DNA of 64,000 nucleotides from CAXBDP01 sp963974465 (GCA_049340005.1 JBMPIY010000005.1); one strand, 5' to 3'; positions 54,010-63,392 are shown, counted from the stretch's first letter. Notes: generated from the sequence alone by a model not told the origin. Program-made: numbers and translations.

Positions 54010-55176
54010 TCAACCAACAACCCTCTCCAAATCACTGATAATATCTTCTGCATTTTCTAAGCCTACAGAAAGTCTTAATAAGCCATTGGTGATATTTACC
54101 CTCCCGCGGTCTTCTTGCGAAAGTTTAGAATGTGTGGTGGAGGCAGGATGTGTTATGATCGTTCGAGTGTCGCCAAGGTTGGCTGATATCTTAATCATTT
54201 CCAGCTTATTGATCTTCTCAAATAGACCAGCTTCACCTGTTTTCAATTCAAAAGTAACCAAGCCTCCACCCATTTTCATTTGCTTGCGAGCAATCTCATA
54301 GTTAGGATGAGTAACTAGAAATGGATATTTAACCCATTTCACATTGGGATGATTTTGTAGCCATTCAGCAATTTTAAGGGCATTTTTGCAATGTCGATCC
54401 ATTCGCACATGGAGTGTTTCCAAGCTTTTGGAGAGAATCCAAGCATTGAATGGTGATAGCGCAGGACCCGTATGACGGCTTAGGAAAGTAACTTTTTCGA
54501 TCAACTCTTTCGATGCCAAAACCGCTCCGCCAAGCACCCGACCTTGCCCATCTATAAACTTCGTGGCCGAATGAGTAATGATATCAGCGCCAAATTTTTG
54601 TGGATTTTGCAGATAAGGTGTGGCAAAGCAATTGTCGATATTCATCAATATTCCTTTGCGCTTACACAGCTCGCCCATAAATTCCAAGTCGAGCAAATCG
54701 AGCCCAGGATTACTTGGTGTTTCTGCAAAAAACATTTTGGTATTAGGCTGGATTGCCGCTTCCCAAGTTTCGGGCTTGTCTATATCTACATAGGTTGAAG
54801 TGATGCCCCAACGAGGTAAAAGCTGCGTGAGAATTTGGTGGGTAGAGCCAAAAAGTGATCTTGAAGCCAACACATGATCGCCCGATTCCAAAAAGCTAGC
54901 AATACTCAAAAACATGGCGGACATTCCTGATGCAGTTGCAACGCCTGCTTCGGTTCCTTCCAACAAGCAAAGTTTTTGAATAAATTCGTTCGTATTGGGA
55001 TTAGAATAGCGCGAATAAATATTGCCTTCAATGTCGCCATTAAACATATCGCGAGCCATTTCTGCCGTTTCGAAAACAAAGCTAGAGGTGGGAAAAATTG
55101 GAGCAGAATGTTCTTGATAAATGGTTCTGTCCATTTGGCCTCTGATGGCGTCTGTTTCAAAGTGCTTTTTATTCAT
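54010..55176 (-). CDS. metZ: O-succinylhomoserine sulfhydrylase-like PLP enzyme
   Basis: A 388-aa Cys/Met-metabolism gamma-family PLP enzyme. PLP Lys206 in HSATKFIDGQGR, the Tyr/Arg YSRYSNPN block (54-61) and TASGMSAM (81-88) are visible. The sequence around GQGRVLGG is most like MetZ, which makes homocysteine from O-succinylhomoserine and sulfide. Cystathionine gamma-synthase or methionine gamma-lyase are possible alternatives. Single gene, with an octamer encoding GR near its 3' end (54100-54107). Confidence 0.8.
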   Translation of the reverse strand: MNKKHFETDAIRGQMDRTIYQEHSAPIFPTSSFVFETAEMARDMFNGDIEGNIYSRYSNPNTNEFIQKLCLLEGTEAGVATASGMSAMFLSIASFLESGDHVLASRSLFGSTHQILTQLLPRWGITSTYVDIDKPETWEAAIQPNTKMFFAETPSNPGLDLLDLEFMGELCKRKGILMNIDNCFATPYLQNPQKFGADIITHSATKFIDGQGRVLGGAVLASKELIEKVTFLSRHTGPALSPFNAWILSKSLETLHVRMDRHCKNALKIAEWLQNHPNVKWVKYPFLVTHPNYEIARKQMKMGGGLVTFELKTGEAGLFEKINKLEMIKISANLGDTRTIITHPASTTHSKLSQEDRGRVNITNGLLRLSVGLENAEDIISDLERVVG

Positions 55177-55366
55177 TCCAATTCAATTTCTTATTTGACG
55201 GCAAATTAGTCCATTTCTAAAATTTAATCTTAGTTAACATCCAATTTCTTTATCGGATTATAATTGCCGCTGGCTATTCTTAACCAACATCATTTAATTG
55301 GGAATTTTAACAATTGAATCAAATTCAAATTGTATCATTGTAAAAGGCGTTTTCTATAGCCCTATT

Positions 55367-57397
55367 ATGAAAGAATTATTAGACAAAATACATATACAGG
55401 CTGAAACAGGTAAACCAGAATTACTTATTGAACTGGTGCAGGAGATACGGCCGAGTAGTGTAAATAAGCATGAAAATGCAGATAAAAGGCTTAATGCCTT
55501 GATATCAATATTAGAGGAGAATGAATATTTAAGACGATCATTGAGGAGGTATTTGCGGGAGGTTTTTATGACTAATGATCCCGTATCGTTACTTACTGAA
55601 ACAGGTATTTTATCCAACAAAGGTTTTTTTGCTGAGGGATTTCAGAAATTTGCACAATACTTCCTCCCTGCTGCCAAAGAAGAAAATGTTCTACAAGGCA
55701 TATTGAATGAAAGCTTCCATCGCAAGACTGATTACAGATGGATTGAAAAAATTCCTTCCAAAACGTGGGAGCACTTATTTGAATTGCTTTCACTTGATAA
55801 AGAAGCCAAATATTCGTTTTTGCAAAAGGAGCTTTTCCACTACAATAATGCATTAGAAATCATCTCCCACCGAATAGCTGGTATCAGCCTCGATCCGGAT
55901 CTGATCGATCGTTTTCCATTACTCGAAAAGCCAGAATCTCCTTTCCTGCTTCAAAACAGAAAAATTGTTTTGCTCCTCAATAAAATCACTTTAGGTGGAG
56001 TAGATTCCTTTTCATCTGGTGATTATAAGGAGATTTTGGAAGTGCTAGAGAAATGCGAGGAAGTCATTACCACCCTTCGCCATGAGCAACATGAAAAGGG
56101 TGCTGAATTATCATTGACTTATCTAATCCAGCGGTTGCATCAGCATACGGATAGGCTCAATGTGCTTTTGGAAATCCTCTATCATCAGCGTGAAAAGGAC
56201 AAAGTATTTCCACTCGTTTTTTTATTCAAAAAATTAGTAAAAGCTGAAAATCGTAAGAATAATCTAATAGACCATTTTTACGCAAACGTGGGCTTACTGG
56301 CATTTCAGATTACCGAACATGCAGGAAAAACAGGAGAAAAATACATAACCCACGATTGGAAAGGCTATAGCAAAATGCTGTTTTCCTCAATGGGTGGAGG
56401 TTTGATCGTTGGGATTTTGAGTTGCATCAAAGTGCTAATCTACTACCTGCGATTGGCGCCATTTGGTGAAGCATTTTTGTATAGCATGAATTACTCATTG
56501 GGCTTTATTGGAATTCACTTGACCAAAACTACCCTTGCTACCAAGCAACCGGCCATGACTGCCACCAAGATTGCGGCTTCATTGGATGTAAAGGGAACGG
56601 AGAGGGAGGCACTTTCCAGTCTATCCAATTTGATAGTAAAGGTGTTTAGAAGCCAGTTTATTGCGTTTGTAGGCAATGTGGTAATTGCTTTCCCAGTCGC
56701 ATTTTTGGTGGCTTATGGCTATGCTAGCTACTTCGGTGAGCAAATAGCGAAAGACGACAAAGCGATGCAATTGATTACTGAAATTCATCCATGGGAATCA
56801 TTATCCTTGTTTTATGCCGGGATTGCTGGTGTTTGTTTATTTCTATCAGGAGTCATTTCTGGCTATTATGACAATAAAGTAGTTTTTGCCCGAATTCCAC
56901 AGCGATTACGAGAGCATAAGAAACTAAAGGCAATCATGTCTGAAAAAACTTTAGAGAAGTTTAGCAATTATATTGACAATAATCTTGGCAGCCTTACAGG
57001 TAATTTTTTCCTAGGGATATTCTTAGGTTCTATGGGCACCTTAGGTTTTATATTCGGGTTGCCACTGGACATCCGTCACATAACATTTGCTTCTGGTAAT
57101 TTTGGGATTGCAATGTTTGTGCTTGGCGATCAGATTTCATTGAATACGGTCTTGGTGTCGCTACTTGGAATTGCTGGTATTGGATTAATGAATTTTCTGG
57201 TAAGTTTTGGTTTAGCAATATATGTGGCAATACTTTCTAGAGGCGTTGCATTCAGTCGAGTTGGTTTGCTGTTCAGGCTAATTGGCAGGCATTTGTGGAG
57301 ACATCCAATGTTGTTTTTCTTTCCTCCCGCCAAAGACAAAAAGGATGGAGGTAATGAAACTGCAATTACTGAAAAAGGGACATTCACTGAATCCTAA
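55367..57397 (+). CDS. Gcr-type 'site-specific recombinase' family membrane protein
   Basis: A 676-aa protein with a helical soluble N-terminal half (about 1-330) and a C-terminal half of seven or so membrane helices (from about residue 350). It fits the family named 'site-specific recombinase, Gcr' (PF10136), but I see no recombinase signature (no Ser or Tyr nuclease motif) and the membrane topology argues against DNA recombination. The ATG at 55367 is preferred; the frame is open 23 codons upstream. guaA follows 44 bp downstream. Confidence 0.7.
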   Translation: MKELLDKIHIQAETGKPELLIELVQEIRPSSVNKHENADKRLNALISILEENEYLRRSLRRYLREVFMTNDPVSLLTETGILSNKGFFAEGFQKFAQYFLPAAKEENVLQGILNESFHRKTDYRWIEKIPSKTWEHLFELLSLDKEAKYSFLQKELFHYNNALEIISHRIAGISLDPDLIDRFPLLEKPESPFLLQNRKIVLLLNKITLGGVDSFSSGDYKEILEVLEKCEEVITTLRHEQHEKGAELSLTYLIQRLHQHTDRLNVLLEILYHQREKDKVFPLVFLFKKLVKAENRKNNLIDHFYANVGLLAFQITEHAGKTGEKYITHDWKGYSKMLFSSMGGGLIVGILSCIKVLIYYLRLAPFGEAFLYSMNYSLGFIGIHLTKTTLATKQPAMTATKIAASLDVKGTEREALSSLSNLIVKVFRSQFIAFVGNVVIAFPVAFLVAYGYASYFGEQIAKDDKAMQLITEIHPWESLSLFYAGIAGVCLFLSGVISGYYDNKVVFARIPQRLREHKKLKAIMSEKTLEKFSNYIDNNLGSLTGNFFLGIFLGSMGTLGFIFGLPLDIRHITFASGNFGIAMFVLGDQISLNTVLVSLLGIAGIGLMNFLVSFGLAIYVAILSRGVAFSRVGLLFRLIGRHLWRHPMLFFFPPAKDKKDGGNETAITEKGTFTES

Positions 57398-57429
57398 ATA
57401 AATTTAATAGGTTTCCCGTTTTCAGCTAT

Positions 57430-57437
57430 TATTTTTG
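57430..57437 (+). promoter_or_regulatory. Candidate -7 element for guaA
   Basis: TATTTTTG, exact TANNTTTG, ending 4 bases before the guaA ATG. Would give a leaderless message if used. Confidence 0.4.
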
Positions 57438-57441
57438 CACC

Positions 57442-58971
57442 ATGGCTGAACAAATTCTTATCCTTGATTTCGGTTCTCAATACACGCAACTCATCGCTCG
57501 ACGAGTAAGAGAACTCAATGTTTATTGCGAAATTCACCCTTATAATCATGTGCCTGAGATTACAGATGATATAAAAGGAGTAATCTTATCGGGAAGTCCT
57601 TGCTCTGTATGGGATAAGGATGCACCCGATGTGGATTTGAGTGGAATAAGAGGGAAAATCCCTGTGCTGGGTGTTTGCTATGGAGCGCAATTGATGGCGC
57701 ATAAAAATGGTGGGACAGTATTGCCATCGGAAATTCGTGAGTATGGACGTGCTAAGCTTAGCAAAGTGGATACTCACTTCGAACTGCTAAAGGAAATGTC
57801 CTTGCACTCCCAAGTTTGGATGTCGCATGGAGATACTATTCGAGAATTGCCGGATAACTTTCATGTGATTGCAAGCACACCTTCAGTAGCGGTAGCTGCT
57901 TTTAAAATTAGTGATGAAGACACTTATGGTATTCAGTTTCATCCTGAGGTGACGCATTCTACAGAAGGAAAGAATTTGCTCAGAAACTTTGTGGTTCATA
58001 TTTGTGATTGTTCACAAGATTGGACTCCGGAGATTTTTATAGAATCAACGGTACAGAACCTTCAGGAGAAGTTAGGTAATGATAAGGTAGTGCTTGGCCT
58101 TTCAGGTGGGGTAGATTCATCTGTAGCTGCTATGCTTATTCACCAAGCAATTGGCCAAAATCTCTATTGCATATTTGTGGATAATGGTTTGCTAAGGAAG
58201 AACGAATTTGAAGATGTGCTTCATTCCTATCTCAATATGGGACTGAATGTGAAAGGTGTAGATGCAAAGCAGCGATTTTATGATGCATTGAAGGGAATAA
58301 GCGATCCAGAAGCAAAGCGGAAGGCAATTGGAAAAACCTTTATCGATGTGTTTGATGAAGAAGCTCATCGAATTCAAGATGTGAAATGGTTGGCTCAAGG
58401 CACAATATATCCAGATGTGATCGAGTCCGTTTCTGTAAAAGGCCCGTCGGCAACTATCAAATCGCATCATAATGTTGGCGGATTGCCAGAAACGATGAAG
58501 CTGAAAATAGTTGAGCCTTTAAATACGTTGTTTAAGGACGAAGTACGAAATGTAGGAAACAGCATGGGAATAGATCCAAAAATCATTGGTCGTCATCCAT
58601 TCCCTGGGCCTGGACTGGCAATTCGTATTTTGGGTGATATCACCGAAGAAAAAGTGAAAACCTTGCAAGAGGTAGATCATATATTCATTAATGCTTTGAA
58701 ATCAGAAGGACACTATAATAATGTGTGGCAAGCAGGAGCTATTTTGCTGCCAATACAGTCGGTTGGTGTAATGGGCGATGAGCGTACCTATGAAAAAGTA
58801 GTAGCCCTAAGAGCAGTTTCGTCCGTTGATGGAATGACAGCTGATTGGTGCCATTTGCCGTATGAGTTTTTGGCGGATGTAAGTAATACCATTATTAATA
58901 AGGTGAAAGGTGTGAATAGAGTGGTGTACGACATCAGTTCTAAACCTCCCGCCACCATCGAATGGGAATAA
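57442..58971 (+). CDS. guaA: GMP synthase (glutamine-hydrolysing)
   Basis: Aminates XMP to GMP. A 509-aa protein with a class I amidotransferase domain (Cys79 in GVCYGAQ; His167 and Glu169 in FHPEV), the ATP-pyrophosphatase P-loop SGGVDSS (221-227), and the C-terminal dimer domain ending in the conserved KPPATIEWE. The final octamer (58945-58952) encodes this conserved PPAT. The next gene starts 3 bp after its stop. Confidence 0.98.
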   Translation: MAEQILILDFGSQYTQLIARRVRELNVYCEIHPYNHVPEITDDIKGVILSGSPCSVWDKDAPDVDLSGIRGKIPVLGVCYGAQLMAHKNGGTVLPSEIREYGRAKLSKVDTHFELLKEMSLHSQVWMSHGDTIRELPDNFHVIASTPSVAVAAFKISDEDTYGIQFHPEVTHSTEGKNLLRNFVVHICDCSQDWTPEIFIESTVQNLQEKLGNDKVVLGLSGGVDSSVAAMLIHQAIGQNLYCIFVDNGLLRKNEFEDVLHSYLNMGLNVKGVDAKQRFYDALKGISDPEAKRKAIGKTFIDVFDEEAHRIQDVKWLAQGTIYPDVIESVSVKGPSATIKSHHNVGGLPETMKLKIVEPLNTLFKDEVRNVGNSMGIDPKIIGRHPFPGPGLAIRILGDITEEKVKTLQEVDHIFINALKSEGHYNNVWQAGAILLPIQSVGVMGDERTYEKVVALRAVSSVDGMTADWCHLPYEFLADVSNTIINKVKGVNRVVYDISSKPPATIEWE

Positions 58972-58974
58972 AAT

Positions 58975-60699
58975 ATGAAAAGAATCTTATTAGTTTTAAG
59001 CCTTTGTTTGCTGTTTTTGTCTGTTGATGCTCAGGATATTAGAAATAATTTTTCAAGAGCAAAAGAGCAATTCAGAGTAGGTAATTTCAATCAAGCTAGT
59101 CAGTTATTTGCATCTGTAGCAGAGCTTACAAGCGGAAATCCCTATTTGAATTACGCCATTTTTTATCAAGGCTTATCACAGTTCAAAGCAGGCAATATTT
59201 CAGCTGCCAGAGATTTATTTGTGCAATTAGAAACTAGATCGCCAGGTTGGGAGCGGAGAGAGGATTTATACTATTGGCTTGCGAAAAGTGAATTTGAACT
59301 AGGTAAATACCCTCAAGGATTTAATGCCTTGGAGAAAATTCGCAGTGCGTCTGCAAAGGAAGATGCCAATGCAATGGAAGCTGAATATGTTGCTACAATC
59401 GAGTCTGTAGAGCAATTGGAAAGTCTATACCGAAGCTATCCTGATAATGCTAGATTAGGTCTGGAATTAGCACAGAGATTGATCGTAAATACGGATAGAA
59501 ACTCTCAAGCTAGAGTAAAAGTACTTCGTGAGAAATTCAATTTCAAGGTAGAAGAGTTAATAGATACTCCTGTAGCTACCGAAATGAAAAATAGCTACAA
59601 TGCGGCTGTGGTGTTGCCTTTTTCGCTTCATTTGCTAAAGGCGGGAGGTACCTATCGTAATAGCCAATACATGGATTTCTATGCAGGGTTGAAGCTTGCA
59701 AATAGGCAATTGAGGACGCAAGGAATTAATATCAATTTGTTCAATTACGATATTGAAAGCCGAGATATTTCTTCACCATCATCTATTTTGAATAGACCAG
59801 AGGTTAAAGGAATGGACTTTATGATTTATAACCAACTAGGTGGCACGCAAGAGAATGTAGCCACTTATGCAAGCGAAAATTTAATGCCTCTTGTATTGCC
59901 ATTTGGAGGTGGCGTAGAGGATATAGTCGATAATCCTTGGGCTTTGATGATGCGACCTGGGAACGAAACATTATCGAAAAAAGTGATTGAGTTTGCTGAT
60001 AAGTCATTCAATAATAAAAACGCTGTAATCATTTACAGCACATCCAAAAGAGATGAAGAAATAGCCAATGCCTATAAAAAAACAGCTGAGAAGCTTGGTT
60101 TCCGAGTGGTAATGATGGAGCAAATTTCCGGGCCGGATGGCTCATCAATATTTCAGAGATTGTCAGAAACCCGACAAATGCCAGCACCTACCCGCGACGA
60201 TCCAAATGCGACACGAGCTGTGCCTGCGATGACAAAAGAGGAAATTGGCCATATTTTCTTAGCTACTGAAAACCCGGCAGTAATTGTAAGTGCATTGAGT
60301 TTATTAACGATTAGAGGCGACAAAGTCCCAACATTTGGATTCGACACTTGGTTAGACAGATCAAATATTTCAGAGCTTCAATTAGAGCGACTTGGAGTTT
60401 ATTTGGTAGGCTATAATGGAGTTCAATTTGGTGGTGAAACACTCAAAAAGTTTAGAGAAGAGTATGTTCGATCGTATGGAACCATGCCTACTACCTATTC
60501 CTCTTTCGGCTATGATGCCATGTTGCTAATTGGCAAGGCCATCAAAGAATACGGAACACAATTCCACATTGGACTCAAAAGTGAAGGACTAATATTAGAG
60601 GATGTACTATCAGGTTATCAATTTACCCAACAAATTGATAATCAATATGTCCCAATTTTTAAATTAACAAACGGAGTATTACAAGCTGTAAATGAGTAA
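58975..60699 (+). CDS. TPR plus periplasmic-binding-fold protein (LpoA-like layout)
   Basis: A 574-aa exported protein: signal peptide (to VDAQD), an N-terminal TPR-like region (about 25-180: FRVGNFNQASQLF, GLSQFKAGNISAARDLF), and a type-1 periplasmic binding protein fold (about 195-574: VVLPFSLHLLKAGG, VLPFGGGVEDIVD, YSSFGYDAMLLIG). The same TPR-then-PBP order occurs in E. coli LpoA, the activator of PBP1a. It may also be a ligand-binding protein of an ABC-type system. Tightly placed: 3 bp after guaA and overlapping hemL by 8 bp. Confidence 0.65.
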   Translation: MKRILLVLSLCLLFLSVDAQDIRNNFSRAKEQFRVGNFNQASQLFASVAELTSGNPYLNYAIFYQGLSQFKAGNISAARDLFVQLETRSPGWERREDLYYWLAKSEFELGKYPQGFNALEKIRSASAKEDANAMEAEYVATIESVEQLESLYRSYPDNARLGLELAQRLIVNTDRNSQARVKVLREKFNFKVEELIDTPVATEMKNSYNAAVVLPFSLHLLKAGGTYRNSQYMDFYAGLKLANRQLRTQGININLFNYDIESRDISSPSSILNRPEVKGMDFMIYNQLGGTQENVATYASENLMPLVLPFGGGVEDIVDNPWALMMRPGNETLSKKVIEFADKSFNNKNAVIIYSTSKRDEEIANAYKKTAEKLGFRVVMMEQISGPDGSSIFQRLSETRQMPAPTRDDPNATRAVPAMTKEEIGHIFLATENPAVIVSALSLLTIRGDKVPTFGFDTWLDRSNISELQLERLGVYLVGYNGVQFGGETLKKFREEYVRSYGTMPTTYSSFGYDAMLLIGKAIKEYGTQFHIGLKSEGLILEDVLSGYQFTQQIDNQYVPIFKLTNGVLQAVNE

Positions 60700-61996
60700 A
60701 TTAAATTTATCCACAAGTAAGAACCTTTTTGACAAAGCCAAACAATTTATCCCAGGTGGTGTAAACTCTCCAGTTAGGGCATTCAAGTCTGTTGGAGGCG
60801 ATCCTGTTTTCATAAAAAAAGCATCTGGTGCACATCTTTACGACGAAGATGGCAATTCCTATATTGAACTAATCAATAGCTGGGGGCCTATGATTTTGGG
60901 TCATGCTCATCCGATGATTATAGATGCAGTGCAAAAAGCTGTAATCGATGGTTCGTCTTTTGGCGCACCTACAGCCAGAGAAGTTGAAATAGCTGAGTTA
61001 ATATGTACCATGGTACCATCTATTGAGAAAGTACGCATGGTAAATTCAGGTACTGAGGCGACTATGTCGGCCATTAGAGTGGCAAGAGGGTTTACAAGTC
61101 GAGATAAGTTCATCAAATTCGAAGGCTGCTATCACGGTCATGGAGATTCATTTCTGATTGCTGCGGGTAGTGGTGCGGTAACGCTTGGTACGCCTGATAG
61201 TCCGGGAGTTACCAAAGGAACAGCAGCTGACACAATATCTGCTCGCTATAACGATTTGGAGCATGTGAAAGAACTTGTTCAGCTTCATAAAAATGAGATT
61301 GCCGCCATAATTATTGAGCCTGTAGCAGGCAATATGGGTTGTGTGCTACCAAAGGAAGGATTTTTAGCAGGCCTTCGCCAAATATGTGATGAAGAGGGAA
61401 TCCTTTTGATTTTTGATGAAGTGATGACTGGTTTTCGTTTGGCAAAAGGCGGAGCACAAGAAATGTTTGCAGTAAAGCCAGATCTAACTACGCTTGGCAA
61501 AATCATTGGTGGCGGCATGCCCGTTGGTGCTTACGGCGGGAGGAAAGACATAATGGATTTTGTGTCTCCACAAGGTCCCGTTTATCAGGCTGGAACTTTA
61601 TCTGGAAATCCTGTGGCAATGGCTGCAGGTTTGGCAATGCTTTCACATCTTAATAGCCATCCGGAAATTTACAACCAGCTTGATGCAATTGGCAATAAAT
61701 TAGTAGCAGGAATCCAAAATGGACTTGATGAGTTTGGATTGAATTTCACTATCAACCATTTAGGCAGCATGTATAGTTTGTTTTTTACTGATAAGCCTGT
61801 GTTTGACTTTGAAAGTGCTAAGCAATGTGACACTGTACTATTTGGAAAGTATTTCCGTGCCATGCTCAATAGAGGCATTTATTTAGCCCCAAGTCAATTT
61901 GAATCATTGTTCCTCTCAACAGCCTTAACTGACGATTTGATAGATAAAATCATCATAGCAAATAAAGCGTCTTTGCAGGAAATAATGGAGGGTTAA
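60692..61996 (+). CDS. hemL: Glutamate-1-semialdehyde 2,1-aminomutase
   Basis: Makes 5-aminolevulinate for heme from glutamate-1-semialdehyde, using PLP. A 434-aa protein, start VNSPVRAF block near 25-31, FDEVMTGFR with the PLP Asp242 region, and PLP Lys270 in GKIIGGGMPVGAYGGR. Its start codon overlaps the end of the previous gene by 8 bp, so translation is coupled. The octamer at 61536-61543 encodes GGR of the conserved motif. Confidence 0.97.
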   Translation: MSKLNLSTSKNLFDKAKQFIPGGVNSPVRAFKSVGGDPVFIKKASGAHLYDEDGNSYIELINSWGPMILGHAHPMIIDAVQKAVIDGSSFGAPTAREVEIAELICTMVPSIEKVRMVNSGTEATMSAIRVARGFTSRDKFIKFEGCYHGHGDSFLIAAGSGAVTLGTPDSPGVTKGTAADTISARYNDLEHVKELVQLHKNEIAAIIIEPVAGNMGCVLPKEGFLAGLRQICDEEGILLIFDEVMTGFRLAKGGAQEMFAVKPDLTTLGKIIGGGMPVGAYGGRKDIMDFVSPQGPVYQAGTLSGNPVAMAAGLAMLSHLNSHPEIYNQLDAIGNKLVAGIQNGLDEFGLNFTINHLGSMYSLFFTDKPVFDFESAKQCDTVLFGKYFRAMLNRGIYLAPSQFESLFLSTALTDDLIDKIIIANKASLQEIMEG

Positions 61997-62026
61997 TTCT
62001 AGCAAATTCATAATACACAATCTTGA

Positions 62027-62055
62027 AAAGGAGCTGCTATGCGGTTCCTTTTTTT
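62027..62055 (+). terminator. Intrinsic terminator after hemL
   Basis: An 11-base stem (AAAGGAGCTGC with GCGGTTCCTTT, two G-U pairs), three-base loop, then a run of T. Confidence 0.75.
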
Positions 62056-62160
62056 GTTAGCTTGGCTTTATGGTGTTAAAATAATATTCTACTCTATATC
62101 CTAAAGTGGAATAGGGCAAATGTATTATGTTATCAAACGCTATATTAAGTTCCAATAAGT

Positions 62161-63351
62161 TTACCTTACAATTTCAATTTGATCAAATGTCATATAATCA
62201 TCATTCTGATTATATAAATCTTTCCTTAGTATATATAGTCCATCCTCAAATATCAGATTGTAGTTAGGGTCATATCCGGCATCAATTATTTTTTCACCAA
62301 GAAAATTGAAGTTCTCATCGATGACAACTAGTGAGTAATCTCTTAATCCACTGGTGCTTGGATCCAAATAGGCTTCTGAGGTCTGACCTTTTTTGATAAA
62401 TACATAATACAATTTCTTGTATTGATCAAATAGTACATTGGAAACTTCAGCTGTGGTATATTCATATTCCATCCATTTTTCTCTCGGCATCACTTTAAGT
62501 TCAGTTGAAAATGGAGCAAAATCATTAGTTAATTCACTTCCTATTGGATGATGCGTTATTGAGCCATCCGCTTTTACTTCGATAAGCGTGTCATATGCGC
62601 CAATTGCATATACAATACTGTTGGTCAAAGGATTGAGTGTGTGACTAACCTTGAACTTTAATCCTTCTCCTCTGTATCCATTGTCAAGCTGATTAGGTCT
62701 GGACAGAAAGGAATCCAATTCATTTTTTTCAATATCATAAACGTAAGCGGAGTTGATTTTATAAGTCTCATCTACCTTAAGGTCTTCCATAGTTTGAAAT
62801 TTCCCTTCAAATAGGTTCGCAGTAAAGTATAACTTGTTCTCTCTAAATAGAACAGGTGTGCTATACAGCGTAAATGGACCTGTACCCGTTTCAAATTTGA
62901 ATTGCACATCATCCATATCATATTGAAATCGATGTGTCACCAAAATTCCTTCTGACAGATCCGCAATGGAAATACGAAATTTATTGGGTTCATTAAAATA
63001 AGCAATGTTGCCTCGCATTAATAGGCCTGTATTATAACTTCCAAATATTTCATCTTTGCCATCTTTAGGCATTGAAATTTGATTTATTAATTCGCCAGAA
63101 CGAGAATATGTTAGTATCCTATTATTTAAGAATTCATACATATAAATTGTATTTGATAGCTGATCATAGCCGAATGAGCTTACACCACTCAAGCTAGTTT
63201 GACTATCAAGTTCTAAAACGAGCGTCCCCTTAATTTCTAGTTCAATCCCTATGGCATTGCTTATTTCTGCTCTTTCATTTTCTGTGTTAGGAGATCCACA
63301 ACCTGATAAAATCAGGAGGAATACATATATAATTAGATAATTGTTTTTCAT
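62161..63351 (-). CDS. DUF4221-like beta-propeller lipoprotein
   Basis: A 396-aa lipoprotein (lipobox LSGC, Cys18) with repeated beta-strand units such as SGVSSFGYDQLSNTIYMYEF and GELINQI, the 6-bladed propeller/DUF4221 type of Bacteroidota. Function unknown; these proteins often sit beside DUF1573 proteins, as here (41-bp gap), suggesting a shared operon. It is distantly similar in layout to the propeller at 7359-8501. Confidence 0.7.
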   Translation of the reverse strand: MKNNYLIIYVFLLILSGCGSPNTENERAEISNAIGIELEIKGTLVLELDSQTSLSGVSSFGYDQLSNTIYMYEFLNNRILTYSRSGELINQISMPKDGKDEIFGSYNTGLLMRGNIAYFNEPNKFRISIADLSEGILVTHRFQYDMDDVQFKFETGTGPFTLYSTPVLFRENKLYFTANLFEGKFQTMEDLKVDETYKINSAYVYDIEKNELDSFLSRPNQLDNGYRGEGLKFKVSHTLNPLTNSIVYAIGAYDTLIEVKADGSITHHPIGSELTNDFAPFSTELKVMPREKWMEYEYTTAEVSNVLFDQYKKLYYVFIKKGQTSEAYLDPSTSGLRDYSLVVIDENFNFLGEKIIDAGYDPNYNLIFEDGLYILRKDLYNQNDDYMTFDQIEIVR

Positions 63352-63392
63352 TGCTTGAACATGGCAAACATTTAAAATGTCTATACATCTAT

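Larger units (their letters stand above)
1303..61543. repeat. Dispersed octamer GCGGGAGG, 33 copies
   Basis: Found by hand scan. GCGGGAGG on the plus strand starts at 1800, 6064, 13737, 17415, 18947, 22853, 28512, 30470, 36522, 45090, 48864, 50252, 50921, 55555, 59641 and 61536 (16). CCTCCCGC starts at 1303, 6492, 12319, 14008, 14591, 16890, 17373, 24333, 25131, 27961, 29586, 41416, 47015, 49598, 54100, 57323 and 58945 (17). Most are in genes, in all frames. The flanks show no longer consensus beyond a preference for A or T after the site. Near misses such as ACGGGAGG (42805) and GCGGGAGT (45320) are few. Confidence 0.9.

Noticed and set aside
53909..54301. 130-aa plus-strand open frame
   Set aside because: It mostly lies antisense within metZ; no start signal, family or composition supports it.
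1303..61543. The octamer as a KOPS-type chromosome-segregation motif
   Set aside because: KOPS motifs are strongly strand-biased along a replichore; here 16 and 17 copies per orientation show no bias in this window.
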